The translations under genes were made by a program, and so were the position numbers. A DNA stretch of 64,000 bases from Neodontobutis hainanensis. Lineage: Eukaryota > Chordata > Actinopteri > Gobiiformes > Odontobutidae. How positions within the stretch are numbered: the first letter of the stretch is position 1; each line of letters begins with the position of its first letter. The stretch lies in contig JALDNG010001004.1 in assembly GCA_024349245.1 (NCBI GenBank), forward strand, positions 1 through 64,000, written 5' to 3'. Positions 36,952-48,700 of the stretch are shown piece by piece. The notes beneath the pieces were generated by a model, which had not been told where the DNA came from, ran no database searches, and saw nothing but the letters and a program-made list of their open reading frames with translations.

Positions 36952-38888
36952 TGTAGCAGATCAGCCTCCAGAACGCCACACGGATTATAACATTTGTTTA
37001 ATCACTTACAGACCTCCAAACTGTTTCACTAAGGGTCTTCAAGATTAACAACTGTTGTTTCACCATCGGCCTCAGAGACAGGCCGTGAATGTAAATCTTG
37101 AGAAGAAGACATGCTAACCCCGTTTTCTTTCAGATAAAAGGACACCGTGTTTTGCTAAGGACAGGAAACTTATTAATGACTTTGTTTTGCTTTTATAAGA
37201 ATTGGATCTTCGTTCTACCCAGCACCGTGTCAAAGGTGACACATGGAACATCACAGACTGCTAGGCGCCATGTCCAAAAGCCGTAAATCCTGTAGATAAG
37301 GTGTCCATCCAGCTTTCTCGAGAACACTTTATTCTAATCCTGATTGACAGTTGAAAATGTCTTTGATCATAGTCGTTCGGGCATGGTCAAACACTACCCC
37401 CTTTTGGTTTAACTGGACAAATGACTCTGCACTCAAGAAGGACATTTGGTGTTATTTCATTAAAGGACATTTTGTTATTTTATTACTTAGAAAGATTGTG
37501 AATGTACTAACAATTATACTGTTTGTTTCCAGGATGCAGAGTTTTACAAGTCAACTAATTTCTTCCATTCCTACAGAGTTACGTTTTATGTTAATAAAAT
37601 GTAATGAATATATGTTTTTATAATAATAATAAGTAAAAATGTTTCTTTGCATAATCCTGCAAGTACGATTAAGTTTGTGTGTTTTATGAAAACCAAGGAA
37701 AATAGGGTGAAACAAAAGGAATGTTTAAGACTTAGTTTAAACATTTAAACTCCCCCCCAAAGCAATGCCTTCCTCCGTAAGACACACCCTGTCAAAAAGT
37801 GTTAAAAGTGACCGCTGGTCAAAAACACGCTCTCTCTGCACTACTCTCCGTCTCCTCTTCACTTCGCACTGGACCTCTTGTCCGTTCAGGGCCGTAGGCC
37901 CTCGAACCTCTCACAAGCTCCGGACCTCGTGTAACGAGTAAATTTTCTTTGTACTTTAAAGCCTGCAAGTTTAGCTTGCGCGATAAAGTTTCCTTCACAC
38001 AGCTGTTCAAAGTAGCTTACTTCTTGCCAGCCTGCCAACAAAAGGAAGTTGCCTCGCTTTTATTTTGAAGATTTCCTGCCTGCTAAGAGTTAGCTTGACT
38101 AAAATCTAACTTTCTCGAGCAAGTTTAAGCCAGCAACACAGCCGCTAAACCTTCTCCAGTGGACTTCGCAATAACTTTGAAAGACTCAATTTTACTCGTG
38201 TACGACGCTGATGCTAAAAGGCTTGGCTAGTTGTGACAGTAACGAGACGCTTTTGAATCTCCGGGCCCACGGCAGCCCCTCTGGAGAGTGGAAACAGCAG
38301 GCCATCCTGGAGGCGACAAACGCCATCGGTTGCGACAGGGTTCCGGACAACCTCTAGACCTCTCGTCGCTAAGATCTGAGACCAATCACGACCCCCAGGG
38401 TGAGTCTAAACGTTAGTTACACAAGTTTGGCGTCTAACTGTCTAAACATAACAGCCTTGGCCTCAGAAACCGTCATCGAACCCCTTTAAACGCTCCGTAA
38501 CAGCCCCTCATCTAATAATAGAGTTAATAATCAATAGGCCTACTTTCTTTTGTTTCACAAAATCCTCTGAAAGTAAAGTGTTTTATCGTTCTTTGATTTA
38601 CCCATTCATGTGTCAATAATTATCCCTTTGTGTCATTTCCCCTGTCATTATTCACTGTTTAAATTTTTATAATCTTTAATAAAACCCCATAAAGACATTT
38701 ACTGTTTCAATGTTTAATTCATTAATTTTCGAAAACGAGAAGAATTTACTTCCTTTAGATTAATGAGACTAGACTAAACAGTTTCTCTGGATCTGTTCAA
38801 AACTAGAGTGGTGCCCCGAAAGAAATTAATATTTTGATAAGCAAAATATTAATTATTAATTTTCATAATTAATATTCATATTAATTAT
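36952..38888 (+). repeat. 3' LTR of element 1, clipped end
   Basis: Starts TGTAGCAG directly after the polypurine tract and follows the 5' LTR with few differences. Two examples are CCTCAGAGACAGG here against CCTCCAGAGACAGG, and CGGTTCCGG-type single-base indels. It loses the last 30 or so bases of the LTR (the ACCATATTCCCTACA end) at about 38,888 and meets the inverted LTR of element 2 across a roughly 9-base GTAGTGTAC sequence. Confidence 0.9.
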
Positions 38889-38897
38889 GTAGTGTAC

Positions 38898-40852
38898 TGT
38901 AGTGAATATGGTCGTATTAATAATTAATATTTTGTTTATCAAAATATTAATTTCTTTCGGGCACCACTCTAGTTTTGAACAGATCCAGAGAAACTGTTTA
39001 GCCTAGTCTCATTAATCTAAAGGAAGTAAATTCTTCTCGTTTTGAACGTTCTCAATTAAACAATGAAACATTAAATGTCTTTATGGGGTTTTATTAAAGA
39101 TTATAAAGTTAAACAGTGAATAATGACAGGAAATGACACAAAGGAATAGTTATTGACACATGAATGGGTAAATCAAAGAACGATAAAACTTGCAGAGGGT
39201 TTGTGAAACAAAAGGAATTATTGATTATTGATTCTATTATTAACTGAGGGATTTTACGGAGCGTTTAGGGGTTTGATGACAGTTTCTGAGGCCAAGGCTG
39301 TTGTTTTAGACAGTTTAGACGCCAAACTTGTGTAACGTTAGACTCACCCTGGGGTAGTATTCGGTCTCAGGTCTTAGCGACTAGGACTCCAGAGGGGTTC
39401 TGCAGAACCCTGTCGCATCCGGTGACTTTTGTCGCCTCCAGGATGGCCTGCTGTTTCCACTCTCCAGAGGGGCCGCCGTGAGGCCCGGGAGATTCAAAAG
39501 CGTCGTTACTGTCACAACTAGCCAAGCCTTTTAGCATCAGCGTCGTACACCGAGTAGAATTGAGTCTTTCAAAGTTGTTGTGAAGTCCACTGGAGAAGGT
39601 TTAGCGGCTGTGTTGCTGGCTTAAACTTGCTCGAGAAAGCTAGATTTTAGTCAAGCTAACTCTTTAGCAGGCAGGAAATCTTCAAAAATAAAGCGAGGCA
39701 ACTTCCTTTGTTAGCAGGCTGGCAGGAAGTAAGCTACTTTGAGCAGCGGTGTGAAGGAAAAACTTTAGCGTGGCAAGCTAAACTTGCAGACTTTAAAGTA
39801 CAAAGAAAATTTACTGCGTTACACGAGGTCCGGAGCTTGTGAGAGTTTTGAGGGCCTACGGCCCTGAACGGACAAGAGGTCCAGTGCAAGTAAAGACGAG
39901 ACGAAGAGTAGAGAGAGAAGCAGAGCGTGTTTTTGGCTGTGCGCCAGTTTTAACACCTCTGGACGGGTGTGTCTTGCGAAGGAAGGCATTGCTTTGGGGG
40001 GGAGTTTAAATGTTTAACTGAGTCTTAAACATTCCTTTTGTTTCACCCTATTTTCCATGGTTTTCGTAAAACACACAAAAACATTTGTACTTGCAGGATT
40101 ATGCAAAGAAACATTTGTCAGACTTATTATAAAAACATATATTCATTACATTTTATTAACATAAAACGTAACTCTGTAGAAATGGAATAAGGAATTAGTT
40201 GCCTTGTAAAACTCTGCATCTTGGAAACAAACAGTATAATTGTTAGTACATTCACAATCTTTCTAAGTAATAAAATAACAAAATGTCCTTTAATGAAATA
40301 ACACCAAATGTCCTTCTTGAGTGCAGAGTCATTTGTCCAGTTAAACCAAAAGGGGTAGTGTTTGACCATGCCCGAATGACTATGATCAAAGACATTTTCA
40401 ACTGTCAATCAGGATTAGAATAAAGTGTTCTCGAGAAAGCTGGATGGACACCTTATCTACAGGATTTACGGCTTTCTGACAGTGGCGTCTATAGCGTCTG
40501 GATCTCTCCATGAGTCTTTGACCTGATTGGTCTTTGGTGCTGGTTGGACCTAGGTCCCGGCTTTTTATGAAAACAAACAAAATCGTTAATTATAAGTCCT
40601 GAAGACTGGTTCAGTCTTATCCAAGCAAGAAACATCTGTGAATAGTTAAAAGGACACGTTGGTGTCCTTTTATCTGAAAGAAAATGGGTTAGCATGTCTT
40701 CTTCTCAAGATTTACGCCCACGGCCTGTCTCTGGAGGCCGATGGTGAAACAGTTGTTAATCTTGAAGACCCTTAGTGAAACAGTTTGGAGGTCTGTAAGT
40801 GATTAAACAAATGTTATAATCCGTGTGGCGTTCTGGAGGCTGATCTGCTACA
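38898..40852 (-). repeat. 3' LTR of element 2
   Basis: Read on the minus strand it starts TGTAGCAGATCAGCC at 40,852 and ends in ...CACTACA at 38,898. It matches the element 1 LTRs over most of its length but carries a different block of about 220 bp (about 40,450-40,680), where element 1 has 26,985-27,130. This suggests a separate LTR subfamily. It forms a near-palindrome of about 1.95-kb arms with the adjoining LTR of element 1. Confidence 0.9.
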
Positions 40853-41681
40853 GTCCCCTTTCGACACGAAGCTGGTTCCACAAGTTTCGTGTCGACATCC
40901 TTGCAGACCAGGGAGTAAGCCACACGTTAAACACATAGTTTGGCGTCATAACAGGTGTAATGATGCAAACGTGATTAAAGAAAAGTATCTAAGTGTAAAG
41001 GGGCCTTTACTTGGTTTGTATTGTATCCGTTGCTAATGGAGATAGGTTAAGTTTATCACTTCAAGGAAGGACTTATTGGGAACAAAAAAAAATGAGAGAG
41101 CTGTCTCACTTTAGTTTGTTTAAAGTTTAGTGAGTTGTTTATAATAAGACAAAATACATTAAGAGGATCATAACTTGGAGGGACTTTGCATGCATTTAGG
41201 GACAAGGATAAACGTAGTGATTATATAAGGGACATAATGGTTATGCGTGATCCTTCAAAGAATTCTTCTCATTGCTAGGCTGTCCACTGAGGAGCTGATG
41301 TCCATGAGCGAGTCATTTATCAGCAAGGCGACCATTTGAGTGTGTGTATGGTCTACAGTTTGGTTTGGTTGGTTTTTAGAGTCTCACTGTGAGTGTTTAC
41401 CACTGACAGTGTCTTTCGGCGTTTTTAACCGTTTGGAGTTGCTGCTGTTACTCCGAGACTTGTCTATTACAGTGGAAATGTTAGCGGTATTCGCTTGTGA
41501 GCAACCTGAGGTTAAGCAAGGTACACACAGCGGCGGTTGCAACGAGAATTGATTCATTGACAGAGAAAACCAGAGTTATCAGTTACAGTTATTGAATTAC
41601 TCACAGTTACCACTGAAAGGTGAAAAGCATTAGGAGATCAGAGTTAGAGGTTAGAGGTTAGTTGTTAGTGGTTACTGCGAG
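40853..41681 (-). other. polypurine tract, hairpin and 3' non-coding region of element 2
   Basis: The reverse complement reads a polypurine tract GAAAGGGGA (40,854-40,862) preceded by the 10-bp stem TCGACACGAA/TTCGTGTCGA (40,861-40,895). An AT-rich region mirroring 36,124-36,951 follows. The frame at 41,340-41,552 on the plus strand is an antisense frame of this non-coding region and is not called. Confidence 0.8.
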
Positions 41682-42810
41682 CTAAGGGATCTGTTTGAGA
41701 CTACTTGGGAGCGTGAACGCCCCTGTAGATCCCATTGGGGTTTTGTGCAACTTTATCTGGTTGCGGTGTATCCACTTGAGAGTGGGTTCCTTTCTACCTT
41801 TGGTGATCTTTATCTGACACACCTCCGGGATAGTTTGTTGACACTGGTGTACGGTCTCGCCCAACGCGGAGGAATTTCGCGTCAGTCGGTTGGTACCACC
41901 TCTTGTTTGTCCAGTGAGTTGGCTGAACATGTAGTACCACACTTTGTCTCCCACCTGTAGTTCGTCCCTAGATGACTTTTGGTCATAATAGGCCTTACGT
42001 CCTTCTACACTTTTGCCTAGTTTTTCTTGGGCAAAGGCGAAGGTGGTTCTCAGGTGTGATTGGAGATCAGCCATGTACTGGTGTGTGGTATAGGCCGTAG
42101 CGATGTTAGCCTCTCCTGGCTGATACAGTAAGTGTAGGGAAGCGTCATCTGCCTACCGGTTATGAGCTCAAACGGGAGACTCGGTCGCCGTGTGTGGCGT
42201 GGCTCTGATAGCCATCAGGACCAAGGGCAGTTTGACGTCCCAGTCTCGGTGATTGGATGCGACATATTTCTTTAGGATGTCGATCACCGCCGGTTTGCTC
42301 TTTCTACTTGGCCTGAGGACTGGGGTGGTGGCTGACGTGGAATTTTGCTTTCACGCCCATGGTTTGCCACAGTTGTCCCATCACCTCGGCGGTGAAGTGA
42401 GTACCACGGTCAGAATCGACCTTACAAGGTAAGCCGAATCTGGAGAACACGTGGTTCATGAGTAGAAAGGCTGTGGTCTGGGCCAGTCGCTTGGGGCTGG
42501 AAGTCCTTCCACCCATTTAGTGAAGGCACAGGTGACCATTAGGATGTATTTGTTGCCCCTTGTTGATTTAGTCAGGGTCCCATCCAATCGATTTGGAGGT
42601 CAGACCACGGAAAAGAAATGACCCTTCTTTGTAGGGGTGCACGATGGAGTGGTCTTGTCGGTTGAAATTGGCAGCATACTAGGCAGCCTTTGATGTATTC
42701 TGCCCGTCTATTTGCATGTGTGGCCAGTATGCCACTTGTTGGAGTGTCTGGTGTGTTGCGCGAACACCTCTGTGGCCTGCTACAGGAGCGTCATGTGCGT
42801 GCGTTAGCAT
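41682..42810 (-). pseudogene. int: integrase of element 2
   Basis: From the ATG at 42,810 the minus strand encodes an HHCC module with a few changes, then the catalytic core. The first acidic residue lies in a QIDWMG-type stretch near 42,580-42,600. The second is in DSDRGTHFTAEVMGQLW (about 42,415-42,375), intact where element 1 is broken. The Glu of the VERAN-type motif is near 42,300. The C-terminal part is one 130-codon frame (42,074-41,682) with KAYYDQKSSRDELQVGDKVW and TLKWIHRNQIKLHKTP. Small frameshifts remain near 42,500 and 42,320, so the full frame is interrupted. It would perform cDNA integration. It is the better template for classifying the family. Confidence 0.88.
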
Positions 42811-42959
42811 GACCCCCTTAGGCTCTGAGGCACTACAAACGCAGGTGAAGTGAGGGTGTCAGAGACGTGAGACAAGCAAGCCATGACGCAGGTGGAGTCG
42901 AGCGCACTGCCCATAGCTTTTAAGATATGCCGGAGGAAAAATCAGTGTCTACGATGAGG

Positions 42960-43700
42960 TTAGACACCGGGTCTGAAAGGTAAAGAATCAGTTTGTGGAT
43001 TGCCGAGTCTGCTGCTTGAAGGGCAACGAGGTCGAACCAGCGAAAGAAAGAGAGGAAGTCGATGCGTCTGTGGGGCCGGAACCAAGGCATCGGTTGCGGT
43101 TGCTTTAGAACGGGTAACCAGACAGACAGAATGGGTGGGTTGGGTGGGAAGGGGTCGATCGTGCGAGGGTTCTGGCTGGAAATGCCAGAGCGTACCTTCT
43201 AGAGCCCCTTGCTTTGGCATAAGGTCTGCCTGATCGTTCAGGTCTTGGTCTGTATCGAGGAGAGCAGGAGCCTGTCTGTACAACCATTACCTCCGCATCA
43301 GCCAGATCGACCCTGCAGATAGTGTCGGTGTCGACCACAAGTGAGGGGTATATGGCGATTGCTCTGGAAGGTTTCGTAGACAACTCCGGTCTCCTGTTGT
43401 TCAGTCGCGAGTGAGTGTGGCATACGCCCTATGACTGGGATTCTGAGTTCACAGTCATGGAACCTAGTGTCAATCAGCCAGCCGAGAGGGGTGGCCTTCG
43501 GGACGAGAATGCTATTGGCAGTAGGATTCTGCACTAGCACGTGTGTTGATCGAGAGTCGAGCTCGACCAGGTGTTGCCTGGACGGACAAGCCTAACTCAA
43601 CGAACAGAGGCGGTTGGAAGAACGCTTGTGAAGAGTTAACTTGTTGTCCTGGAAACGCTTTCAGACGTATGTCCATGATGTTACGCGCGGTATCGTGAGA
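42960..43700 (-). pseudogene. protease-integrase linker of element 2
   Basis: Counterpart of 34,110-34,850. Minus-strand frames at 43,540-43,298 and 43,283-42,960 contain VQNPTANSILVPKATPLGWL and DLNDQADLMPKQGALEGTLW. The second resembles the end of an RNase H domain. As in element 1, no reverse-transcriptase core precedes it. Two independent copies with the same gap argue that the loss predates their divergence. Confidence 0.5.
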
Positions 43701-43789
43701 TGGCAGTCGCATTACCTGACACACGCCGGGATTGTTTGACCCGATCTCAAGTTTCCTTTGGTCAGTGGAGGTGATTCTTTACATACTCC

Positions 43790-44225
43790 AGTCAGGGACC
43801 AGAGAACGTTGTTAATGGTGTCGACTTGTGCGTCGAGTCTGACTAGCATGTCAGCCCCAATGTACACTGAATGTGACAGATCGGGATGACCGCAAAAGTG
43901 TGGGTCAGTTCTCTTTGTTCCATCGCACGATGGCAGAGCATAGACCGATGGCGGTTAACGCATGAGTCGGTGTGGGGTTAGCAGGGAACCTAGTGCGCTT
44001 CTTTATGAAGGTCAGGCACGGGTTTATCTGCGTTAGAGTGTTAAACAGCTCCTGGCTGATGGCAGATTTGTCAGCCCATAAGGCCATCACGACATTGTCG
44101 ACTGGAGTTGCTTCCAGTGAGATGCCATTGACGATCTGGGGTGTCATCGCTAATGGGTCCTTCAGCGTGCATAGGAAGTTGTCACGCAATGTAAAGGGGG
44201 TTTGGTTCGCACCGAGGTTGCATGG
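43790..44225 (-). pseudogene. second protease-like domain of element 2
   Basis: The minus-strand frame 44,189-43,905 carries the same VVMALWADKSAISQELFNTL text as element 1, and the following sequence to about 43,790 carries an IGADMLVRLD-like end. The match to the true protease's A-D-x-S-x-I-S pattern suggests an ancient tandem protease duplication without the DTA catalytic loop. Whether it folds as a protease is unknown. Confidence 0.5.
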
Positions 44226-44660
44226 TCGTTGTACCAGCGGTGTCGGTGGCTACCCTGTCGATTGGTGATTCCCTGTCAATCGCATAGCACTGAGATTCAT
44301 TCAGTAAGATTGGAAGTGGTTCTCGCACTTGGGCCCAAATCTTCAGCTGCTTGAAGTCGATCAGTGGTTCAAAGCGATTGAGGGCGTCTTTTCCAATCAG
44401 AAGTGGGACGTTGTCAAGGTGGGATACGTACACTGGGTGTATCAGTGTCATTGGTCCGATGGTCAGTTGTACTAAGGCTACCTCGTTAATGATCGTCAGA
44501 TCATCAGAGTAAGGCCTTATTTCTCGGATGCACGGGTGAGACTTCAAGTCCTGTGGGATCTTCTCGCTATAGCCTGGAGTGATCTGAACAGGTTGCCTGA
44601 AATTAGGCTGATGTCAGCGGCTGTGTCGAGAAGTGCTTCGTGCGTCAAGTGGTCTTCTAA
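44226..44660 (-). pseudogene. pro: retropepsin-like protease domain of element 2
   Basis: On the minus strand the active-site loop encoding DTAADISLIS lies near 44,630-44,600. A frame from 44,547 to 44,182 covers the rest of the domain, including VPLLIGKDALNRF, and runs on into the next region. It differs from element 1 by scattered substitutions. A short shift near 44,550 separates the two parts. The role is polyprotein processing. Confidence 0.72.
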
Positions 44661-46026
44661 CAAGACAGAGAGATAAAGCTTTCGAGCTACTCCCTTTTCA
44701 GTTAGGTGACCCAGAAATTGGTGAAAGGGTGTTTCATATTCGATAGTCGTGGCGTGGTCATGGCACAGCCCGACGCGTTTGGGTTCACTTGGACGGCGTT
44801 AGACGGACTGAGGTATTTGTGATCTGAATCACTTCCTCCGTGTTGTCCGTGCTAGGGTCCTGGACAATGTCATTGAGTGGCTCTAGATCGCAAGAGCCTA
44901 AGAACAGGTCTGGGAGATGTTCATTCCCTTCAGTAGACTCTGTATTTTCGTTGCGTGTTAAGTCGACTTGGATCGGTTGTGACTGTGTCTGAATCGGGCC
45001 TTAGAGGCCTCCACCGTATACAGCTCAGCCTTGTCCTTGGACTTTTCGCGCATTTGTTTGAGTATGCGTTCTATGGCCCGAGCCTCCTCTGTAGTCAGAC
45101 TCCTTTCGCTAGTGGGGTTTCCACGATCAGTCTGAGTTTCAGGGGCTCGGTCCTCGCATGATTTCGTTGTTCGACAGGTGAGCTACCTGATGATCGTTGG
45201 TCTTGGGACCGGCGATAATGGTTTCTCCTGTCGTCAGCGTTTTGATAGGACCCCTTGGTTACGGTTTGGATTGGTTCGAATTTTATTTTCGAACCGAGGT
45301 CTCCATTGAGGGTCCTGGTCTTTGAACTTACGCTCGGGCCAGGTCGGGTGTGGACCCGGCTCTCCTTTGTGTGGCCGAGGTCCCTCTTTCCTGTCTGGAA
45401 AGCGGAGGCTCCTGGGCCGCTTGGCTTGGAGGTAGGTGCTCCTTCGAGCGCCAGACTCTGATCAACAGTATACAGAGCGGCTGACTCTTGCGGTTTAATC
45501 TGAGTCAGCTTCTGTTTAGTAAATGCCCTTGTTGCCAGTTCGCGGAGTTGGCGGCTGGTTTGAGTCAGCGGGCAGGCAGCAACGCCAAGATGATGATTGG
45601 TAGTTGGATGGAGGTTTTGCACAAAGAGTGTTTTGAAGTTTTTATCCTCCTCCATGTTTGGTTCGTTGAGTGGACCAAAGTAGGCTTTGCGTGGCGATGA
45701 TAATATATCTGTGGTGACTCTTGCCGTGCCTGTTTGATTGTTAGGGCGGCTGTCAGTCCCACATTCGTTGTAACGTCTGAGAATTCCTCCATGAGGACTG
45801 ACTAAGGAGATCAAGTCAGCTTGGACCTCAGGGGTTGACGTTCGATGAAGCTACTAACATCTCTGCTTGATGTTAGTTTTATCAAAAGATTTTGTCCTCA
45901 ACGGTAGCATTGGGTATTCTCTGGAGGTAGAACTCAATGTCTCTAAGGTACGCGCTAGTGTCATGAGCCGATCCTTGATGGGGTTCGGCGAGTGATATGA
46001 CGCGCGATTTTGTCAAAGTCTCTGTT
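44661..46026 (-). pseudogene. gag: gag-like C-terminal part and linker of element 2
   Basis: The minus strand carries the capsid-like helices (frames 45,814-45,095 and 45,792-45,565), with FVQNLHPTTNHHLGV and TSRQLRELATRAFTKQ, followed by the charged TEEARAIERI-type helix near 45,100-45,050 and a broken linker to the protease. It begins abruptly at 46,026, where the inverted block is inserted, and its other half starts again at 47,529. Frameshifts occur near 45,700 and 45,800. Confidence 0.7.
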
Positions 46027-47528
46027 TCTCACGATATCGCGCGTAACATCATGGACATACGCCTGAAAGCGTTTCCAGGACAACAAGTTAACTCTTCACA
46101 AGCGTTCTTCCAACCGTCGCCTCTGTTCGTTGAGTTAGGCTTGTCTGTCCAGGCAACACCCTGGTCGAGCTCGACTCTCGATCAACACACGTGCTAGTGC
46201 AGAATCCTACTGCCAATAGCATTCTCGTCCGAAGGCCACACCTTTAGGTTGGCTGATTGACACTAGGTTCCATGACTGTGAACTCAGAATCCCAGTCATA
46301 GGACGTATGCCACACTCACTCGCGACTGAACAACAGGAGACCGGAGTTGTCTACACAAAACCTTCGGAGCAATCGCCATATACCCCTCACTTGTGGTCGA
46401 TACCGACACTATCTGCAGGGTCGATCTGGCTGATGCTGAGGTAATGGTTGTACAGACAGGCTCCCTGCTCTCCCTCGATACAGACAAAGACCTGAACGAT
46501 CAGGCAGACCTCATGGCAAAACAAGGGGCTCTAGACAAAGCTCTCTGGCAATTCCAGCCAGAAACCTCGTCACGATCGACCCCTTCCCACCCAACCCACC
46601 CATTCTGTCTGTCTGGTTACCCGATCTAAGGCAACCGCAACCGGTGCCTCGGCTCTGACCCCTGCAGACCCATCAACTTCCTTTCTTTCTTTCACTGGTT
46701 CCGGCCTCGTTGCCCTTCAAGCAGCAGACTCGGCAATCCACAAACTTATGCTTTACCTTTCAGACCCGATGTCTAACCCCATCGTAGACACTGACTTTTC
46801 CTCCGACGCATATCTTACAAAGCTATGGGCGGTGCGCTCAACTCCACCTGCGTCATGGCTTGCTTGTCTACGTCTCTGACACCCTCACTTCACCTGCGTT
46901 CGTAGGGCCTCAGAGCCTAAGGGGGGTCATGCTAACGCACGCACATGACGCTCCTTTAGCAGGCCACAGAGGTGTCCGCGCAACACATCAGGCACTTCAA
47001 CAAGTGGCATACTGGCCACACATGCAAATGGCCGTGGCAGAATACATCAAAGGCTGCCTAGTATGCTGCCAATCTCAACCGACAAGACCACTCCATCGTG
47101 CACCCTTACAAAGAAGGGGCATTTCTTTTCCGTGGTCTGACCTCCAAATCGATTGGATGGGACCCTGACTAAATCAACAAGGGGCAACAAATACATCCTA
47201 ATGGTCACCTGTGCCTTCACTAAATGGGTGGAAGGACTTCCAGCCCCAAACGACACGGCACAGACCACAGCCTTTCTACTCATGAACCACGTGTTCTCCA
47301 GATTCGGCTTACCCTGTAAGGTCGATTCTGACCCTTGGGACTCACTTCACCGCCGAGGTGATGGGACAACTGTGGCAAACCATGGGCAAAATTCCACGTC
47401 AGCCACCACCCCAGTCCTCAGGCCAAGTAGAAAGAGCAAACCGAACGGTGATCGACATCCTAAAGAAATATGTTGCATCTAATCACCGAGACTGGGACGT
47501 CAAACTGCACTTGGTCCTGATGGCTATC
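46027..47528 (+). mobile_element. 1.5-kb inverted pol block copied from element 1 into element 2 gag
   Basis: This 1,502-bp segment runs on the plus strand inside minus-strand element 2 and matches 34,113-35,605 of element 1 almost base for base. It contains the linker, the HHCC module and part of the integrase core. It shares element 1's private lesions: GACCCTTGGGACTC in place of the DRGT codons, and the missing bases after ATGGGC. It does not share element 2's own version at 42,300-43,700. On each side element 2's gag resumes without loss: TCTCTGTT to 46,026 and GTGGGACC from 47,529 are contiguous in element 1. It is an insertion of a copy, or an assembly join, not a simple inversion. Confidence 0.85.
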
Positions 47529-48700
47529 GTGGGACCGTATCCCAGATGTCTCGGTTTCAAAGCTGGTTGCGGGACAAAGTCCGATTGCCTACCTGTTGGT
47601 AGTGCGAAGTAATCCGAATGCCTACCTGTGGAAGTTCGCGGAAAGACGGCCGGGCTCTCGGCACCGGTTGGTCCTCTTTCCGTTGCGTCCAAGCGAGGCA
47701 GTGGTCGCAAAATTGGATTAGTTAGTGAAGTGGCTCCCTTCTGGGAGTTTTCCTTTGGTTTAACAGGTTGGTATGCCGGTGTAACCAGCACTTGGTTCGG
47801 AGTGCTTTTAAACTCTGTTTTGTTACCTGGTTGTGTCTGGCGTCCTCTGTCAGGCGCGCCTGAAGTTGTTCAATAAGCTGGCGGTCTAAGTCACCTTGTT
47901 GAGTGAGGGCCTCTACCCGTGCACTCAGGGACTCTCTCCGCCCAGCTTCCTGTGACAGCATATTTGCGGACAGCTGTGCATTTTCGCCTGCTTTGATGAG
48001 TTCCTTCATCATAGCATTGTACTCATTGTGTTGAATACTGAGCTTGTGTTCTGCTATGTCGCAAGCAGATTTTGTGTCGCTCAGCTCGTTCTTTAGGTCA
48101 CTGAGGGTCCCCTCAGTGATCTGGAGTTTTGTGTGTAACTCCTCAAATTCCAGGTCCTCCCTTTGGAGAGTTTGGACTAGAGTCTGTAGCTCTTGTGTTT
48201 GTTTTTCAGAATTCTCCAGGGCTCCTTGGGTCAGTTGGAGTTCCTGATTCAATGTCTTGATATCGCGTTGGAAGTGGGCGAGGTCCTGTTTCTGGACCTG
48301 GATTTTCTCGTGGCTGCGTGCCAGGAGATCCTCGGCTTGTTTCTGCTGCGCGCATAACAATAGCCATTTGACCTAACAGCTTAGTTAGATCCTTGTCTTT
48401 TGGCTTAGAGGTTAGCGCAATGCTAATCAAGGAGCTAAGAACTGAATCTAGCTCGTTGGGAGGTGTGGTCTGAATCTCGTCAACATATTGGGGTAGCACC
48501 TGTTCTGTTAAATCATTTAGAGCTGAGTCTAAGTGATCCAGAAGCTTGATGGGACTACCAGAACCTGTAGACTGTGAGTCAGACTTGTTGAGAAATGGGG
48601 TTTCTCTGAGAAAGTGAGTTATTGTTAGATTACGTTTTAACTGCAAGGAGAGAGTTACTACTTGTGGAGTGTTACGAAGAAGGCGCGTAAAACTCAAGCA
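47529..48700 (-). pseudogene. gag: gag-like N-terminal part of element 2
   Basis: Minus-strand frames 48,697-48,206 (163 codons) and 48,360-47,722 (212 codons) encode the gag start, with no stop at the position where element 1 has TAG. The glutamine-rich coiled coil (KIQVQKQDLAHFQRDIKTLN) follows, then a helical region. A frame at 47,791-47,483 carries the proline/serine linker up to the insertion point. One shift near 48,340 separates the first two frames. This is the best copy for defining the family's gag. It carries no zinc knuckle in the part seen. Confidence 0.75.

Larger units (their letters stand above)
26794..38888 (+). mobile_element. LTR retrotransposon, element 1 (nearly complete, decayed)
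   Basis: The element starts with TGTAGCAG directly in satellite DNA. It has two closely matching LTRs (26,794-28,740 and 36,952-38,888), an internal region with gag-, protease- and integrase-like frames, and a polypurine tract GAAAGGGGA next to the 3' LTR. The LTRs are about 1.95 kb, long for a vertebrate element. The LTR ends are TGTAG and CTACA. The 3' LTR lacks its last 30 or so bases where it meets element 2, so no target-site duplication can be tested. No reverse-transcriptase YxDD context and no envelope-like frame were seen. The integrase suggests a Ty3/gypsy-like or retrovirus-like clade; I cannot decide which without a search. Confidence 0.9.
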
